64,000 bases of DNA from Sergeia podlipaevii (lineage: Eukaryota > Euglenozoa > Kinetoplastea > Trypanosomatida > Trypanosomatidae), in the NCBI GenBank assembly GCA_030849805.1, contig JASANZ010002192.1:1-64000 (forward strand). Direction: 5' to 3'. Both the position numbers and the translations under genes were made by a program. Under the pieces are notes generated by a model. The model saw only the letters and a program-made list of their open reading frames with translations. It ran no database searches and had not been told where the DNA came from. How positions within the stretch are numbered: position 1 is the first letter of the stretch; the number at the start of each line of letters is the position of its first letter. Of the stretch, positions 19,271-29,239 are shown one piece after another.

Positions 19271-22200
19271 TCATTTCCGCACAAACGCAGGTGGCGTGAC
19301 CGGCTGCACTGCAGAGTGTGGTGCATCGCTCTCCAAGTACTTCACTATCTTACTCGGCAGCTCCTCGAGGAGCACGTTCAGTGTGCGTAGCTTCTCCCCA
19401 AGCACAACTGCTTCCTTATCCAGAGGCGCCAGCCACGCCTCTACACTTGCAGTCTTACTACGTCGCACGTACGTCGCACTACTATTGTCACTGGCCGTAA
19501 CAGTGGAAGGCACGGGTGGAGCGTGGCTGCCCTCACGTGATGCGCCGGCGTACATGCACGAGCGCCACAGCTGCTTGAGGTGTGCGGGACCATACTCCGC
19601 TTGCAGTGTACGTGGTAGCATCCATAGCAACGTCCTGTACGTCACCTGCTGGACCTCTGCTGAGAAGCTCCCGTCCTGACGGTAATGAAGGGTCCCGACG
19701 TCCAGTATGCCTGCTGCTGACACAGGACTGGCCTCCTTAAAGCGATGTAGGTGCTCCTGTATCTCTCCAAGCAGCACCGCCTCCCTTCGTGACCACATTA
19801 CCCGCCTCATACACTCCATCGCGTACTTGCGGGTAAAGCAGAGACCTGGCAGGTCGTCCCACAATGCCATCGATGCAGTGTATCGAGCATTACACTGCCT
19901 GCTGTTCAAGTACAGCCGTGCCTGCACCACGATAGCCACCACGAGAGCGGTAAATAGCAGTACGTTGACGCAGATGTAACAGAGAGAAAACACGGGCGTA
20001 ATGATCGGGTTCACCATGAACATGCGCGCGAGAAGCGTCGGGTGGTGTCCTCGTACCTCTTCCACCGCGATGCGGCTTCCTCGCGCGGAGGGCAGCGAGG
20101 CGTCGTATATAAGTGCGCCCCCGGAGAAGCCAAAGGTGGACGTAGAGGGCACTCCGCGGGTAATGAACCACATCAGCAGCGTGCCATACGCGCGTGCGAA
20201 TGTGCTAAACTCAGTGACGCGGTACGAATACACCATCACGCACATCAGCGCAGCACCCACATTCATGAGCCACCACATCACCACCGCGATCAGTAGAGGC
20301 TTGAGAGCTGCACGCATGATAGTCAGCGCAACGCCAATAGAGTGAATAAAGGCGGTAAAGCGAAGAAGCGCAGCAAAGGTGCATATAGTGGCTGCACACA
20401 CAAAGCGATGCCACAGTGGGAAGATACTGCGACACACAAAGGCAATGTGTTCTGGGTACGCAACACTCCCTGAGGAGCGGCTGGTGGTGCCCATGTGGTC
20501 GCTCCACGACTGAGTGGAGATGGGCGTGTATGCCACTGAGCCCAAGTTCGTGGTGTGTGCCCAGAGCCACCAGTACATGCTTAGTACCGCCGAGGTAAGC
20601 ACGAGCGCGCATAGTCTGGGCAGCGTGTCGAGATGTGTGATGTCCCGTAGCAACCGCCACAGCCACCCCATGACGCTCGCACTGTCCTCCTTGTTGTTGT
20701 GGCTCTCGAGCAAGCGGCTGCCAATGTAAGGAGCTAGCAAGTGATGGGTGTAAACAAGAATGTAGAGGCCCAAAGCGATGCTCATGGCCAGCGCCGCGGG
20801 CGAGTGTTCCCACGAGATGGATGGTGCGGAGTACACCTTCACGCGAGGCACCACCACAGAACCCAGACCTTCAAAAGCAAAAATAACCACCGTGTAGTAG
20901 TACCGGTTGATAGCCGTGGCGTACACCACATACTCCAGCACAAGGTCCGTGACGGTACTGTGTAAAAAGAAAGAGCGACAGCTGTTCGCGTTGTGCGTGT
21001 CAATGGCTCGTGAGTACCAGTAGTCGCCAGCGTAAGGATAGGTATCGCCATGCGACATCCACCACTTCGCACGCGCGTCGTTGCGGCTCACCCTCAAGCC
21101 ATCCAGCGACTCCCCATCATCCTGTGGCGCATCACCAGACATTTGACTGACAATATATCCGATTTCACTGCATGGTGCAGTGAAGGGTAAGTGCGCAATG
21201 TAGCCGCCAGCACTCTCGCTGTACGTGAAGAGCATCTCCGATGGGATGGCGGGATTTTGCTTTCCACATATCGCGGAATGACTGGAAATGCGGCTTTCCA
21301 ACTCATTGTCCTCGTCCTCGTCGACTCGCTCGCCCTTCTTCAGCACGAAATCCACCTCGCGCCTCCTCCTCGCCGTAATGCGCGCGCTACCAATGGATAG
21401 GTGTGATCCTCCCTGTAGATCTCTCCAGCCCCGTGCACAACCCACGTTCACGCAGTCCCAGTGACTAGGAATGTAAGAGTTCACGATCCACCCAATTACA
21501 TCGCGCTTCGTACGGATAGCTGACAGTTGCATCATGTTGGTAGTCTTCAAGTGCTTCGCTACTTGACGTACTTGCGCGTCCACGGTCGCACTAGGGTGCG
21601 GCTGTGGGGTCCAGGCGTTCACTGTTTCATTGTAGTACGGATACATCCATGGAAAGCGCGCACTGCCTCCAGGTAAAAAAGTGGACGCCGATTTGGCGTC
21701 CTGTTCTGTCGTGTATGTCTCTGCGGCAGCCTGAAAGGCACTCAAAACGGCTTCTTCCGTCGTTTTGGTATATGCTGCCCAGTTACTCTCTAGGCGCTTC
21801 GTCAAGGCATCTTCGCTCACGCCGTTCGCACGCTCAATAGTTGAGCTGAATGTAAGTGTCAAGAAGGCTAGAAAGAGAACTACAAACACCAAGTACCACT
21901 TGAGGCTGCCGCATAACTCCGCGCGCCGCCGCTGATGTGCGACCTCGGCCAGCACCACATTCAGTGGCACCGCCGCACGTGCGAGGACTCCCTCTTCGCC
22001 GTCCATGTCGCTGCCATCTTCATTATCTTCACCCTTGCTCGCGTATCGTGTGCCTTTGTGCTTATGGTGGTATGCTGCAAACGCCGCCGCCGCCCCCTCC
22101 ACACCGAGTTCGTCCATGAGGGGGTACATCACGCCTTGCTCCGTGCCCACCGAACTCACACGCTCCCAGCTACTCTTCACCCCAACGCCTTGCACAGTCA

Positions 22201-22495
22201 CGTCCAAGTCGTCCTTGGTTTGCGTGTTGTCACTTACCTTTACTTTCCTCTTGTTTCTACTGGGGGTGCTTGATCCACGTGGGTGTGGCGTTGAGAGAGG
22301 GTTGGGTACCTCGCCTTTTGGCATAACGAAGGTGCTGCGGGGGCCCTCTCTATTCGAAGATCTCGAAATGGGCGGTGCAGGCAATATTATGCCCGCTGCT
22401 GGATCAACATGATGAGGCACGCCATCAGTGGCGGCAGCCGAACTTCCTGCCGCCATTGTGGAGCCAGCATGGCTGCCCTCCCCGTTGCTGATCAT
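19271..22495 (-). CDS. Polycystin-2-like cation channel
   Basis: A 1074-residue membrane protein. A disordered N-terminus (1-190) precedes a first transmembrane helix (about 199-215, WYLVFVVLFLAFLTLTF). A large extracellular/luminal domain of about 290 residues follows, with the polycystin-type ending TDLVLEYVVYATAIN near 515 and a following FEG(L)GSVVVP segment. Then come further transmembrane helices to about residue 835, including the R-F-T-A-F-I-H-S linker and the EFSTFARAYGTLLMWF pore-region pattern of PKD2-type TRP channels, and a cytoplasmic C-terminus of about 240 residues. The topology (one helix, large loop, then five or more helices) matches the family. In other eukaryotes polycystins conduct Ca2+/cations in cilia or ER. 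Kinetoplastids have annotated polycystin-like proteins; the flagellar or internal location here is inference. Start ATG 22495 is the first in the frame. Confidence 0.8.
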   Translation of the reverse strand: MISNGEGSHAGSTMAAGSSAAATDGVPHHVDPAAGIILPAPPISRSSNREGPRSTFVMPKGEVPNPLSTPHPRGSSTPSRNKRKVKVSDNTQTKDDLDVTVQGVGVKSSWERVSSVGTEQGVMYPLMDELGVEGAAAAFAAYHHKHKGTRYASKGEDNEDGSDMDGEEGVLARAAVPLNVVLAEVAHQRRRAELCGSLKWYLVFVVLFLAFLTLTFSSTIERANGVSEDALTKRLESNWAAYTKTTEEAVLSAFQAAAETYTTEQDAKSASTFLPGGSARFPWMYPYYNETVNAWTPQPHPSATVDAQVRQVAKHLKTTNMMQLSAIRTKRDVIGWIVNSYIPSHWDCVNVGCARGWRDLQGGSHLSIGSARITARRRREVDFVLKKGERVDEDEDNELESRISSHSAICGKQNPAIPSEMLFTYSESAGGYIAHLPFTAPCSEIGYIVSQMSGDAPQDDGESLDGLRVSRNDARAKWWMSHGDTYPYAGDYWYSRAIDTHNANSCRSFFLHSTVTDLVLEYVVYATAINRYYYTVVIFAFEGLGSVVVPRVKVYSAPSISWEHSPAALAMSIALGLYILVYTHHLLAPYIGSRLLESHNNKEDSASVMGWLWRLLRDITHLDTLPRLCALVLTSAVLSMYWWLWAHTTNLGSVAYTPISTQSWSDHMGTTSRSSGSVAYPEHIAFVCRSIFPLWHRFVCAATICTFAALLRFTAFIHSIGVALTIMRAALKPLLIAVVMWWLMNVGAALMCVMVYSYRVTEFSTFARAYGTLLMWFITRGVPSTSTFGFSGGALIYDASLPSARGSRIAVEEVRGHHPTLLARMFMVNPIITPVFSLCYICVNVLLFTALVVAIVVQARLYLNSRQCNARYTASMALWDDLPGLCFTRKYAMECMRRVMWSRREAVLLGEIQEHLHRFKEASPVSAAGILDVGTLHYRQDGSFSAEVQQVTYRTLLWMLPRTLQAEYGPAHLKQLWRSCMYAGASREGSHAPPVPSTVTASDNSSATYVRRSKTASVEAWLAPLDKEAVVLGEKLRTLNVLLEELPSKIVKYLESDAPHSAVQPVTPPAFVRK

Positions 22496-23026
22496 GCTTC
22501 AGCAGTCTACTAATATACACGCACACTATTTTTTCTTTTGTGTTTGTGCTCACTTCTCTCTCTTTACAAAAAAAAAAAAAGATTATTATTATTTTTTAAG
22601 ATGAACTGGCACGCAGTATACAATATGCACTGGGCAGTCCGTGATACGTGTATATACCTATGTGGGTATGTGTGTCTGCCACACAAAGACTGGCACCGCT
22701 GCTTACAGTGACAGTAATATTGAAATGAAAAGAATCGGGGAAGCAAAGTTTAACAAAAAAAAAATTAGGCAAGTCACGCGTGCACATGCACGCATTTGAT
22801 AGAATACAACACCTTGATCTACTGGTAAGCACAACATCTCAGTTTTTACTTTTATCATTTTATGTAATATGTCGTCAAAAAAAAAAGCAATATAAACAGA
22901 CAGTAGATATAAATGTATCATGCAAAACGTACGCCAGGGATACTGCATATCAAAAATGACATGAAGCTCCATACAACATCCGCAACGTCACGACTGGCGT
23001 TTACCCACACAAGAGCCTCCCCCTCG
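22496..23026. other. Intergenic spacer
   Basis: AT-rich, A-homopolymers. The minus-strand T tract complementary to 22567-22580 precedes an AG at 22563-22562, a candidate acceptor for the polycystin gene. No gene seen. Confidence 0.65.
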
Positions 23027-24739
23027 CTATTGTGTCGCCTTCTTCGCTTTTCCTGCTTGTAAATCGAAACGGTCGACCCTCAGAAGAGCACCAAGCAACG
23101 GCGAGACACGCAGCACTGTCCTACCTACCACACTACGCCTGACATGATCCCTCCTTGCGCTCTCAGCGCCCCCCTCGCCGACATTCGCTTCTTCACGCCA
23201 TTGTGGCAGCTCTACTGCGAGAGAGGTCAGCACAAAACGTGTGGCAATGCCCGTCACCACAGTGGCTAGTACTAACTTGACAAGCATGGCGGCCACAAGC
23301 AGGACCGCAAGGAGTGCGGGCGAGTGCATCAGCAAGTGACGCGCTACACGCCCACAACTCCACAGCAAGAGAGCTGCATACGCCACCGTGTTCATACCTA
23401 CACGCTTCACATTCTTAGGAGTGAAGCCGCGGCATGGAGCCACAAGGGCCGTAAGTGACGACTCTAGCAATGTTGCTGTTGTTGATGATGATGTTGTTGT
23501 TGCTGTGATGACCCGTGGCGACACCTCCGTACCCGCTGCCATTGTATTGCCATTGCCGCTCTCTTGGGTGTCAGCACTGGAGGCGACAGAAGCGGTGACA
23601 GTTGTCTTCACCGCCAAGCGCGGCAAACGCCAAAGCAATTTCTCAGATGCAATATCGAGCATGGTTAGTTGAGCGTAGCTCCTGAACACAGTAGGTGAGA
23701 TGCCGTTAAATCGACAGACAAACCGCAGCTTCACCAAATCTATTCCCACCTCGACGCATAGGATGATGAGGCCGTCGTATAGAGCAGAGCTAACAAACTG
23801 CTCCTGCATGTGAACACAGATGAGAACCAAGACAAAGACCAGCAGCTGAAGCCGCTCCAGCGCATCCGCCGCGCACACCCCGTAAAGTGACTCTGGTGTG
23901 TACTTTTTGAATACTGTGCTCTTCAACTCGCTGAAGTTATTGCTGACGAGCAGTGCGAGAAGCGAGCTGCCATCCGCGTTGATAGCCACATTGAGCGTCA
24001 CCACGTTCAGCAGAAGCGCGAGGGCGTGGAGGGACACACCAACGGCCGCTGCCATCGCGCTCCCCACCAGCATCCATCGCGAGTGCGCAGGTAACTCTCC
24101 GTTTGGGGAGCCAATTGGCTGCGCACTTGTCACTGCATCAGGGTTTGAGCTAGCAGTAGTGCTTGCGACATCAGGAGTGGGGCTGCGATGACACATGCCT
24201 AGACCGCAGTAGCACTCAGCAACACACTCATGAAGCACTTCTAGTGTGTCTAGACAAAAGGAGGAAAGTACCTTGTCGACCACGTCGAGAATGCTAAAAA
24301 ACATCATTAGTTTTATAAAGGATGTCCTACGCACGGCGTGGTATAAGTAGGAGTAGAGCTGCGTAGTGTACATACCACAGAGCCAATATGTGGTCAGGCA
24401 CACAGTGATGAGAGCGAGTGCGATGATGTCGCGCGCCTCCAGTCGCCTCCAGCAGACCACTGCTTTAAGCGGCAGCAGCAGAAAATTAATGAGGTGCTCA
24501 GCGAACCCGAGGCCTGTCACGGCAAAGTAGAACTCTAGATCTAGTAGCATCGCAGGGATTCCAATGAACTGCTGCACAATGTTTGCGTAGTCAAAGTCGT
24601 GAGGTCGCATAGTCTGTTGTGCGCGTGTAGTGTGCAAGTCAGCGGTGGTGGATGGAGGCAAGCGACGCGAGGCTGGAGAGCCAAAGAGAGCCTCGATCAG
24701 TTCCGCTCTCAGTCTGCTGCTCTCTGAAACATGAGGCAT
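23027..24739 (-). CDS. TAPT1-family (DUF747) multi-pass membrane protein
   Basis: A 570-residue protein with several hydrophobic segments. The signature of the TAPT1/EMP65 family is visible: a segment with YWLCGMYTTQLYSYLYH, then TSFIKLMMFFSILDVVDKVLSSF (about 140-165), corresponding to the family's V-I-K-L-Y-x-x-Y-N-x-L-E-V-x-D-R-L-x-x-S-F block, followed by LDTLEVL. A Ser/Pro-rich insert at about 185-225 and low-complexity Thr/Ser at about 420-450 are lineage-specific. In animals TAPT1 is linked to the ciliary base and axial patterning; the yeast relative is an ER protein. The frame is open to a TTG at 24811, but ATG 24739 is the first methionine and lies after the predicted acceptor at 24843-24844. 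Confidence 0.78.
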   Translation of the reverse strand: MPHVSESSRLRAELIEALFGSPASRRLPPSTTADLHTTRAQQTMRPHDFDYANIVQQFIGIPAMLLDLEFYFAVTGLGFAEHLINFLLLPLKAVVCWRRLEARDIIALALITVCLTTYWLCGMYTTQLYSYLYHAVRRTSFIKLMMFFSILDVVDKVLSSFCLDTLEVLHECVAECYCGLGMCHRSPTPDVASTTASSNPDAVTSAQPIGSPNGELPAHSRWMLVGSAMAAAVGVSLHALALLLNVVTLNVAINADGSSLLALLVSNNFSELKSTVFKKYTPESLYGVCAADALERLQLLVFVLVLICVHMQEQFVSSALYDGLIILCVEVGIDLVKLRFVCRFNGISPTVFRSYAQLTMLDIASEKLLWRLPRLAVKTTVTASVASSADTQESGNGNTMAAGTEVSPRVITATTTSSSTTATLLESSLTALVAPCRGFTPKNVKRVGMNTVAYAALLLWSCGRVARHLLMHSPALLAVLLVAAMLVKLVLATVVTGIATRFVLTSLAVELPQWREEANVGEGGAESARRDHVRRSVVGRTVLRVSPLLGALLRVDRFDLQAGKAKKATQ

Positions 24740-25263
24740 AATGCCGGTGCTGCACCAAAACGGAGCAAAGTGGTAAAGACAAAGGCCACGCGCTCTGTGC
24801 GACAGGTGCAACGCGACCTGTGCGTCCCAGCCTTGCTCCCTTCTATATATGCAACAAATGTAAAGTTAAGGAGATGGGGAATAATAATAATTATTATGAT
24901 AATAAGCAATTCAAAGTGAACGGCAAACACACAAGGAAAAAAAAAAGCGGAAGAATAAGTATCTCGTTGAAGCAGTACTGTGCAGCAAGTTCTCATGGAG
25001 TAGCGGATGTCACGTGACAGAGCGATGCAGCTTCGCTCTCTAACACGGTACGTTGTTTGCGCTACTTGTTTGATTCATTTTTGTTTCGTATGCTCATAAG
25101 CACGATATATGCCAGCATCAAAAAGCATCACCCCCCCCCCCCGGAGCGTACACACATTTCTCAGAGATTGTAGTAAAGCAAGTTCCCATTGTTGTCGTCA
25201 GTTGAATCGATATCCTTATACACCACCTACATCGCACACACACATATATATGAACAGAGTTCA
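24740..25263. other. Intergenic spacer
   Basis: Contains an ATAATAATTATTAT element (24882-24900), a C12 run (25131-25142) and AT-rich sequence. Candidate acceptor for the TAPT1-like gene is the CT at 24843-24844 (AG on the minus strand) below a purine-rich tract. No gene seen. Confidence 0.65.
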
Positions 25264-26196
25264 CTATACTTGCGCTACAGTTGCCGTTTCTGCTGCTACT
25301 GGTGCTGTAGTATCCTGAGCTTGTATCTGCTTCTCTCTCTGCTGCTGCAGACGTTGAGAGAGTGCTGCCAGTGCAGCGTCGCGTCGCCGCTGCGCCTCCT
25401 CCGCAGTGGACCCTGGCAGTATCACAGGGGAAGCCAAGTCTCTGTTTATCGTCGAAAACACCGGGACTGGCATGACGCCGCCGCGTGCATCGTGTCCGTC
25501 AGCGCTGACAGCCCTAAGGTTGAGGTTCAGTTCGAGTGCCTTGGCCCACATGACCGCCCCAACCCCCTGTACGCATGCACGCAGAGGAGAAGGGAATATC
25601 AGAAGATGAAATGGAAATGTGGTCGGTGGATTGCGCATGATAAATCGAAAGCACGCCCACGTTACCCACATAGTGAGCGCGGCGACTAGTGAGATAAAAG
25701 GATCTACACCAATTGAGTAAGGAGGTACATAGTAGCGTACAAAACATGACACACACGAGAGTGCGACAACGCCAAGAGGGAGGTGGTGAGCTCGCACAGC
25801 GGACAAGCGACTAGAGGGGAATATCTGGGTCGTAAGATTCTTCGTGTGGCATTGAGCAACACACACTACCTCAAGCAACGCCCACGGAACCTCGAAGAAC
25901 ACGCCGCCCCACTGACCAGACATACCAAAAAGGGTGCGTAAGTACCCAGACCCTAACGCAACAAGCACCCCCGCACCAATCACCGTTAAATAGCGAATGG
26001 ATCCGATCATTTTCTCCACCTCCCTGGCACATGTAAGCAGCATGACAATAGCTACCACAGCGGCAGACGTACTGCCGAAGAGCAAGGAATTGACCCACAC
26101 ACTGAAAAACCTTCCATAAGTACGAATGCCAAATGCGCCACATACGAGCATGAGGGCAACACATGCAGCCACGCCCAGACTTACTATTTCTGCCAT
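25264..26196 (-). CDS. Rhomboid/derlin-like multi-pass membrane protein, probably not a protease
   Basis: A 310-residue protein with about six hydrophobic segments and a charged, Gln/Arg-rich C-terminal coiled region (AEEAQRRRDAALAALSQRLQQQREKQ). The segment CAREVEKMIGSIRYLTVIGAGVLVALGSGYL resembles the rhomboid/UBAC2/TMEM115 superfamily block (E-x-x-x-G-S-x-K/R-F/Y-L). I see no GxSG serine motif or paired catalytic histidine, so a proteolytic role is unlikely; such pseudo-rhomboids usually act in ER protein handling. The frame is open 54 codons upstream of ATG 26196 into hydrophobic low-complexity sequence, which I take as leader because a candidate acceptor AG lies at 26239-26238 next to a purine-rich tract. 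Confidence 0.6.
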   Translation of the reverse strand: MAEIVSLGVAACVALMLVCGAFGIRTYGRFFSVWVNSLLFGSTSAAVVAIVMLLTCAREVEKMIGSIRYLTVIGAGVLVALGSGYLRTLFGMSGQWGGVFFEVPWALLEVVCVAQCHTKNLTTQIFPSSRLSAVRAHHLPLGVVALSCVSCFVRYYVPPYSIGVDPFISLVAALTMWVTWACFRFIMRNPPTTFPFHLLIFPSPLRACVQGVGAVMWAKALELNLNLRAVSADGHDARGGVMPVPVFSTINRDLASPVILPGSTAEEAQRRRDAALAALSQRLQQQREKQIQAQDTTAPVAAETATVAQV

Positions 26197-26656
26197 CGCT
26201 CCAACTTTGCTTTCCCCCCCCTTGCCACTCTCGCTGCCTAAACAAATAAATATAAATATATAAATAGTAGGGGGAAAAGAAGCAAAAAGGATGGGGCACG
26301 TATACGAAATAAAACAGAAACTACTGCCTACTAGCAACACCAACAACAACAACAACAAAAAAAGAAGGAAATGGTCAAAAAGAAAAAAAAAATGATATCA
26401 ACTATGTGACAAGGCAAGTAAAAAAAAAAAAATGCATGCACGATGCCCAAAGCGATATTCCACATACGCTGTGAAACGTCAGCTATATACTGAAATCAAA
26501 GAATTGTTGTTGGAGCTTAAATACTGTGAAAGGGGGGGGGGGAAAAAAAAGAAAGGCTGAAGAGAATCGTAAGAGAGCCAGTGGTGGCAGTACGAAATGC
26601 AGCAAAGGAAAGAAGGCATAAAATAAGGCCCCTCATAATGCGCACTCACACATACT
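26197..26656. other. Intergenic spacer
   Basis: A/G-rich on the plus strand, with a G11 run at 26532-26542 followed by A8, and (AAC)n at 26338-26358. Predicted acceptor for the rhomboid-like gene at 26239-26238 (minus strand). No gene seen. Confidence 0.65.
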
Positions 26657-28468
26657 TCATCCATCCACAATCCATCCACTTCCAAGAACACAGAGGTCAT
26701 GAGGCACCACGTTAGCCTCAGTTACATCATACAATGGTGTATAGAGAACTAATGCTTGCCCTGGCGTAACGGCCCGCGTTGGTTCGTCTAAGATCATCTC
26801 AACTTTGCCAGCAAGCAGTTGCTCACCATCTTGCCAGGCGCCGCGTTGCCAGCGGAAGATCCCCCACTGAGGAGTGTGCTGGTGACGTACGCAGCAGAGA
26901 CACCGCGCCTCTTCCCACGTCGCTCCCTCACTCTCGAGGTCATTGCCAAGGCTGCTGCTGACTCCGTTGCCGGGAGGTACCACCATGCGGCTGCGCAGTA
27001 GTCGAGTGTCAGTAATGTACATATCTCGCGCTCGCACGATTGACTGCCACAGTAATGGATGATTCCAAAAAGGAACCACGCGCACTTCCCGCAGCAGGGC
27101 AGTGGCCTGGCCTACAGTCGTGCCTTCCAGCTCAGAATCCCCTGCGGCGTCATGCTTCACTTTCCCAGTACTCTGGTCAGCACCTGTGACTTGCTTGCTG
27201 GCGACATAGTAGCGCTGCATGTGCGTTGACGCCCGCTTCGATCCATCCCTGCGACACTCATCAAGCTTCCTAGCATACATCAGCTTTTGTCCCACCGTCA
27301 CCGCATACGCTGGCAACATACCACCACCGCTACTGCACAGAGCTGGAAAACAACTCGCATCAAGCACCTCCCCCGACACCGCCTCTACAAAGCGTGTCTT
27401 CGTGTCTTCATTGACGCAGTTGGCAAGTTGCGATGGAGGGGGCAGGTACTCATCCAGAAAGGAAGAAAATGGTGCCTGACACGTCGAGATGGGTGCACGC
27501 GGCTTTGGACTCCTGCGTGCGTGTGAGGCACTTGTAGCGCTGGTACTGCGAGGCCTACCTACAAAACAGATACCAGTGCTCGTGCACTTGCGCGTGAGGG
27601 GCGCGAGCCATGCGTGAGTGCCCGCGACCGCACCTGCAAGTGCGCGCACGTCGGCCTTTGAAGAGAAGATGTGCCCCAGCGGGAACACTGCCTTGGCAAG
27701 CGCGGCGCTACTAACGCGCGAGAGAAACACCGATTGATCATTGTGGTCCCTTGCAGCGCTGAGCGGACGTCCTAAGAGCACCCGTGGCGCCTCAGTAAGA
27801 TCGTCCTGACCTCCCCTATCATCCGTGCTGTAGACACGCACGGTGCGTGCATAGTGGCCAGTTGCTACTACATCGGCCTCAGTTGGAGGAGCCTGCACAC
27901 GGTCAAGCAACGCACCAAGTTTTATCTCACTGTTACAGAGCACATCGACGTTTAGGGTGCTACCTTGTGCGTATGCAGCCAGCATGGGGTTGAAGCAGCG
28001 GTCCACATACTCGGCGCTGAGGTTTACCACCATGAGGGCTCGAGTGGAGGCGAGCAGATCGAGACCATGCGCTACACTTTGAGCGTCCTGATAGTCCGCC
28101 AGTGAGGTGGCGCACCAGCCGTGTGCACTGTCGCTGTCCTCCCAGTTCTGCATATAGAGCGGCGTGTAATGAATTGTTTCATCCCCACCAGACATACTAG
28201 AAAAAGTGCTGCACAGCACATGAGTTGCCATCACGTCAGCCCACGGCCTGCGCCTCTCTATGGCATCACGCACAGTTGTCAGCGCAGGAACCCAAAGTGC
28301 CTCTCTAGTGCCATTGCTACTCCCCCCGAGCAGACTGGTGGACCACAGAGCACGAAGGTCTGCCTTTGTGTGCACACAACGTGTGAGGAACAAAGCGGTA
28401 ACAGCGCTATCAATGCCGCCTGAAAGCGCAATGACTATTCGCATATGTTTGGCCCCCGACAGTCTCAT
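26657..28468 (-). CDS. mnmA: tRNA-specific 2-thiouridylase (MnmA/MTU1 family)
   Basis: A 603-residue protein, against about 370-420 in bacteria, owing to inserts. It activates the tRNA wobble or other uridine with ATP and transfers sulfur to C2. The PP-loop is SGGIDS at 16-21. The first catalytic cysteine is C178 in VLCNSEIKLGALLD, corresponding to the C-N-x-x-I-K-F-G-A-L-L motif. GHYART, NDQSVFLSRV and FPLGHIFSSKADVR follow in the usual order, and the second catalytic cysteine is C301 in TGICFVG. The C-terminal part is beta-barrel-like with Gly/Pro-rich inserts. Eukaryotic members act in mitochondria; kinetoplastids import all mitochondrial tRNAs, so this enzyme probably modifies imported tRNAs. 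Start choice is uncertain: ATG 28468 or the second ATG at 28444 (MRIVIALSGG). A four-codon upstream frame (ATG 28479) overlaps the first of these. Confidence 0.9.
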   Translation of the reverse strand: MRLSGAKHMRIVIALSGGIDSAVTALFLTRCVHTKADLRALWSTSLLGGSSNGTREALWVPALTTVRDAIERRRPWADVMATHVLCSTFSSMSGGDETIHYTPLYMQNWEDSDSAHGWCATSLADYQDAQSVAHGLDLLASTRALMVVNLSAEYVDRCFNPMLAAYAQGSTLNVDVLCNSEIKLGALLDRVQAPPTEADVVATGHYARTVRVYSTDDRGGQDDLTEAPRVLLGRPLSAARDHNDQSVFLSRVSSAALAKAVFPLGHIFSSKADVRALAGAVAGTHAWLAPLTRKCTSTGICFVGRPRSTSATSASHARRSPKPRAPISTCQAPFSSFLDEYLPPPSQLANCVNEDTKTRFVEAVSGEVLDASCFPALCSSGGGMLPAYAVTVGQKLMYARKLDECRRDGSKRASTHMQRYYVASKQVTGADQSTGKVKHDAAGDSELEGTTVGQATALLREVRVVPFWNHPLLWQSIVRARDMYITDTRLLRSRMVVPPGNGVSSSLGNDLESEGATWEEARCLCCVRHQHTPQWGIFRWQRGAWQDGEQLLAGKVEMILDEPTRAVTPGQALVLYTPLYDVTEANVVPHDLCVLGSGWIVDG

Positions 28469-29239
28469 CCTTTCTGCATGAACAATAGTAATATGCAAAC
28501 GCTACTGTGTTACAATTCAGGAGAGAGAGAGAGAGAGAAAGAAGACAAAAGAAAATAAATACAGAAGTAGGTAAATTTGGAAGCAGTGAGGTGAGGAATG
28601 CTTAGTAGTGAAAAGTGCATTTTTGCATACTTTCTTCTCTTGCGGTTTGCCACAGCGAAGTGCTGCGTGAGTGGACTTCCTAAATCCATCCTATAGATAT
28701 GTGTGTTTGTGTGTGTGCGTGTAAAGACTTGAATGAAAAAAAATAGGAAGCAGTGCTTCATAGTAAAAATCGATAACTAAGAAAAAAAAATCCAACACTG
28801 TGCCTACCATCCCATTCTAAATGCAAGATACACGCCACTTCCTTTATCGCTTATTTCTTAAGCAAAGAAAAAGTCCCCTTAAAAGAACGTTGAAACGTAC
28901 AGCAGCAACAACAAACAAACAAACTGTCGTAGCGGTGCGCATTCTCATCACGCCGTTATGTGCGTCGTCCTCCAAGCAGCCTCAACACAACGCCACCTAA
29001 GCAACACCTATAATCATAACAAGAATTATCAACTACATGACGACACACACACAAGCTCAAAACAAACAAACACTCCCCCCCTCCTCCTCCTCTTCCTTTT
29101 CTCACACAATGCTATACAGAGGCAGAAAATGAGAGAAAGAGAGACTGGCATGATTTCTATATCCTAATTCATCAACGCAACTACTATTTGGTGTTCTGTT
29201 TTTTTTTTTTTTAAAAAAAAAAAGCAATACCGGCTTGCT
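28469..29239. other. Intergenic spacer
   Basis: Holds the (GA)n tract and acceptor of the thiouridylase gene, then AT-rich and A/C-rich sequence with A- and T-homopolymers (29200-29223). No convincing frame. Confidence 0.65.
28505..28558 (-). promoter_or_regulatory. Predicted spliced-leader acceptor for the thiouridylase gene
   Basis: A (GA)n-rich tract on the plus strand (28513-28558) is a strong C/T tract on the minus strand and is followed by AG at 28506-28505, giving a leader of about 36 bases. Confidence 0.55.

Noticed and set aside
24740..24811. N-terminal extension of the TAPT1-like protein to a TTG
   Set aside because: Non-ATG starts are not expected in trypanosomatid nuclear genes, and the first ATG (24739) follows a plausible splice acceptor.
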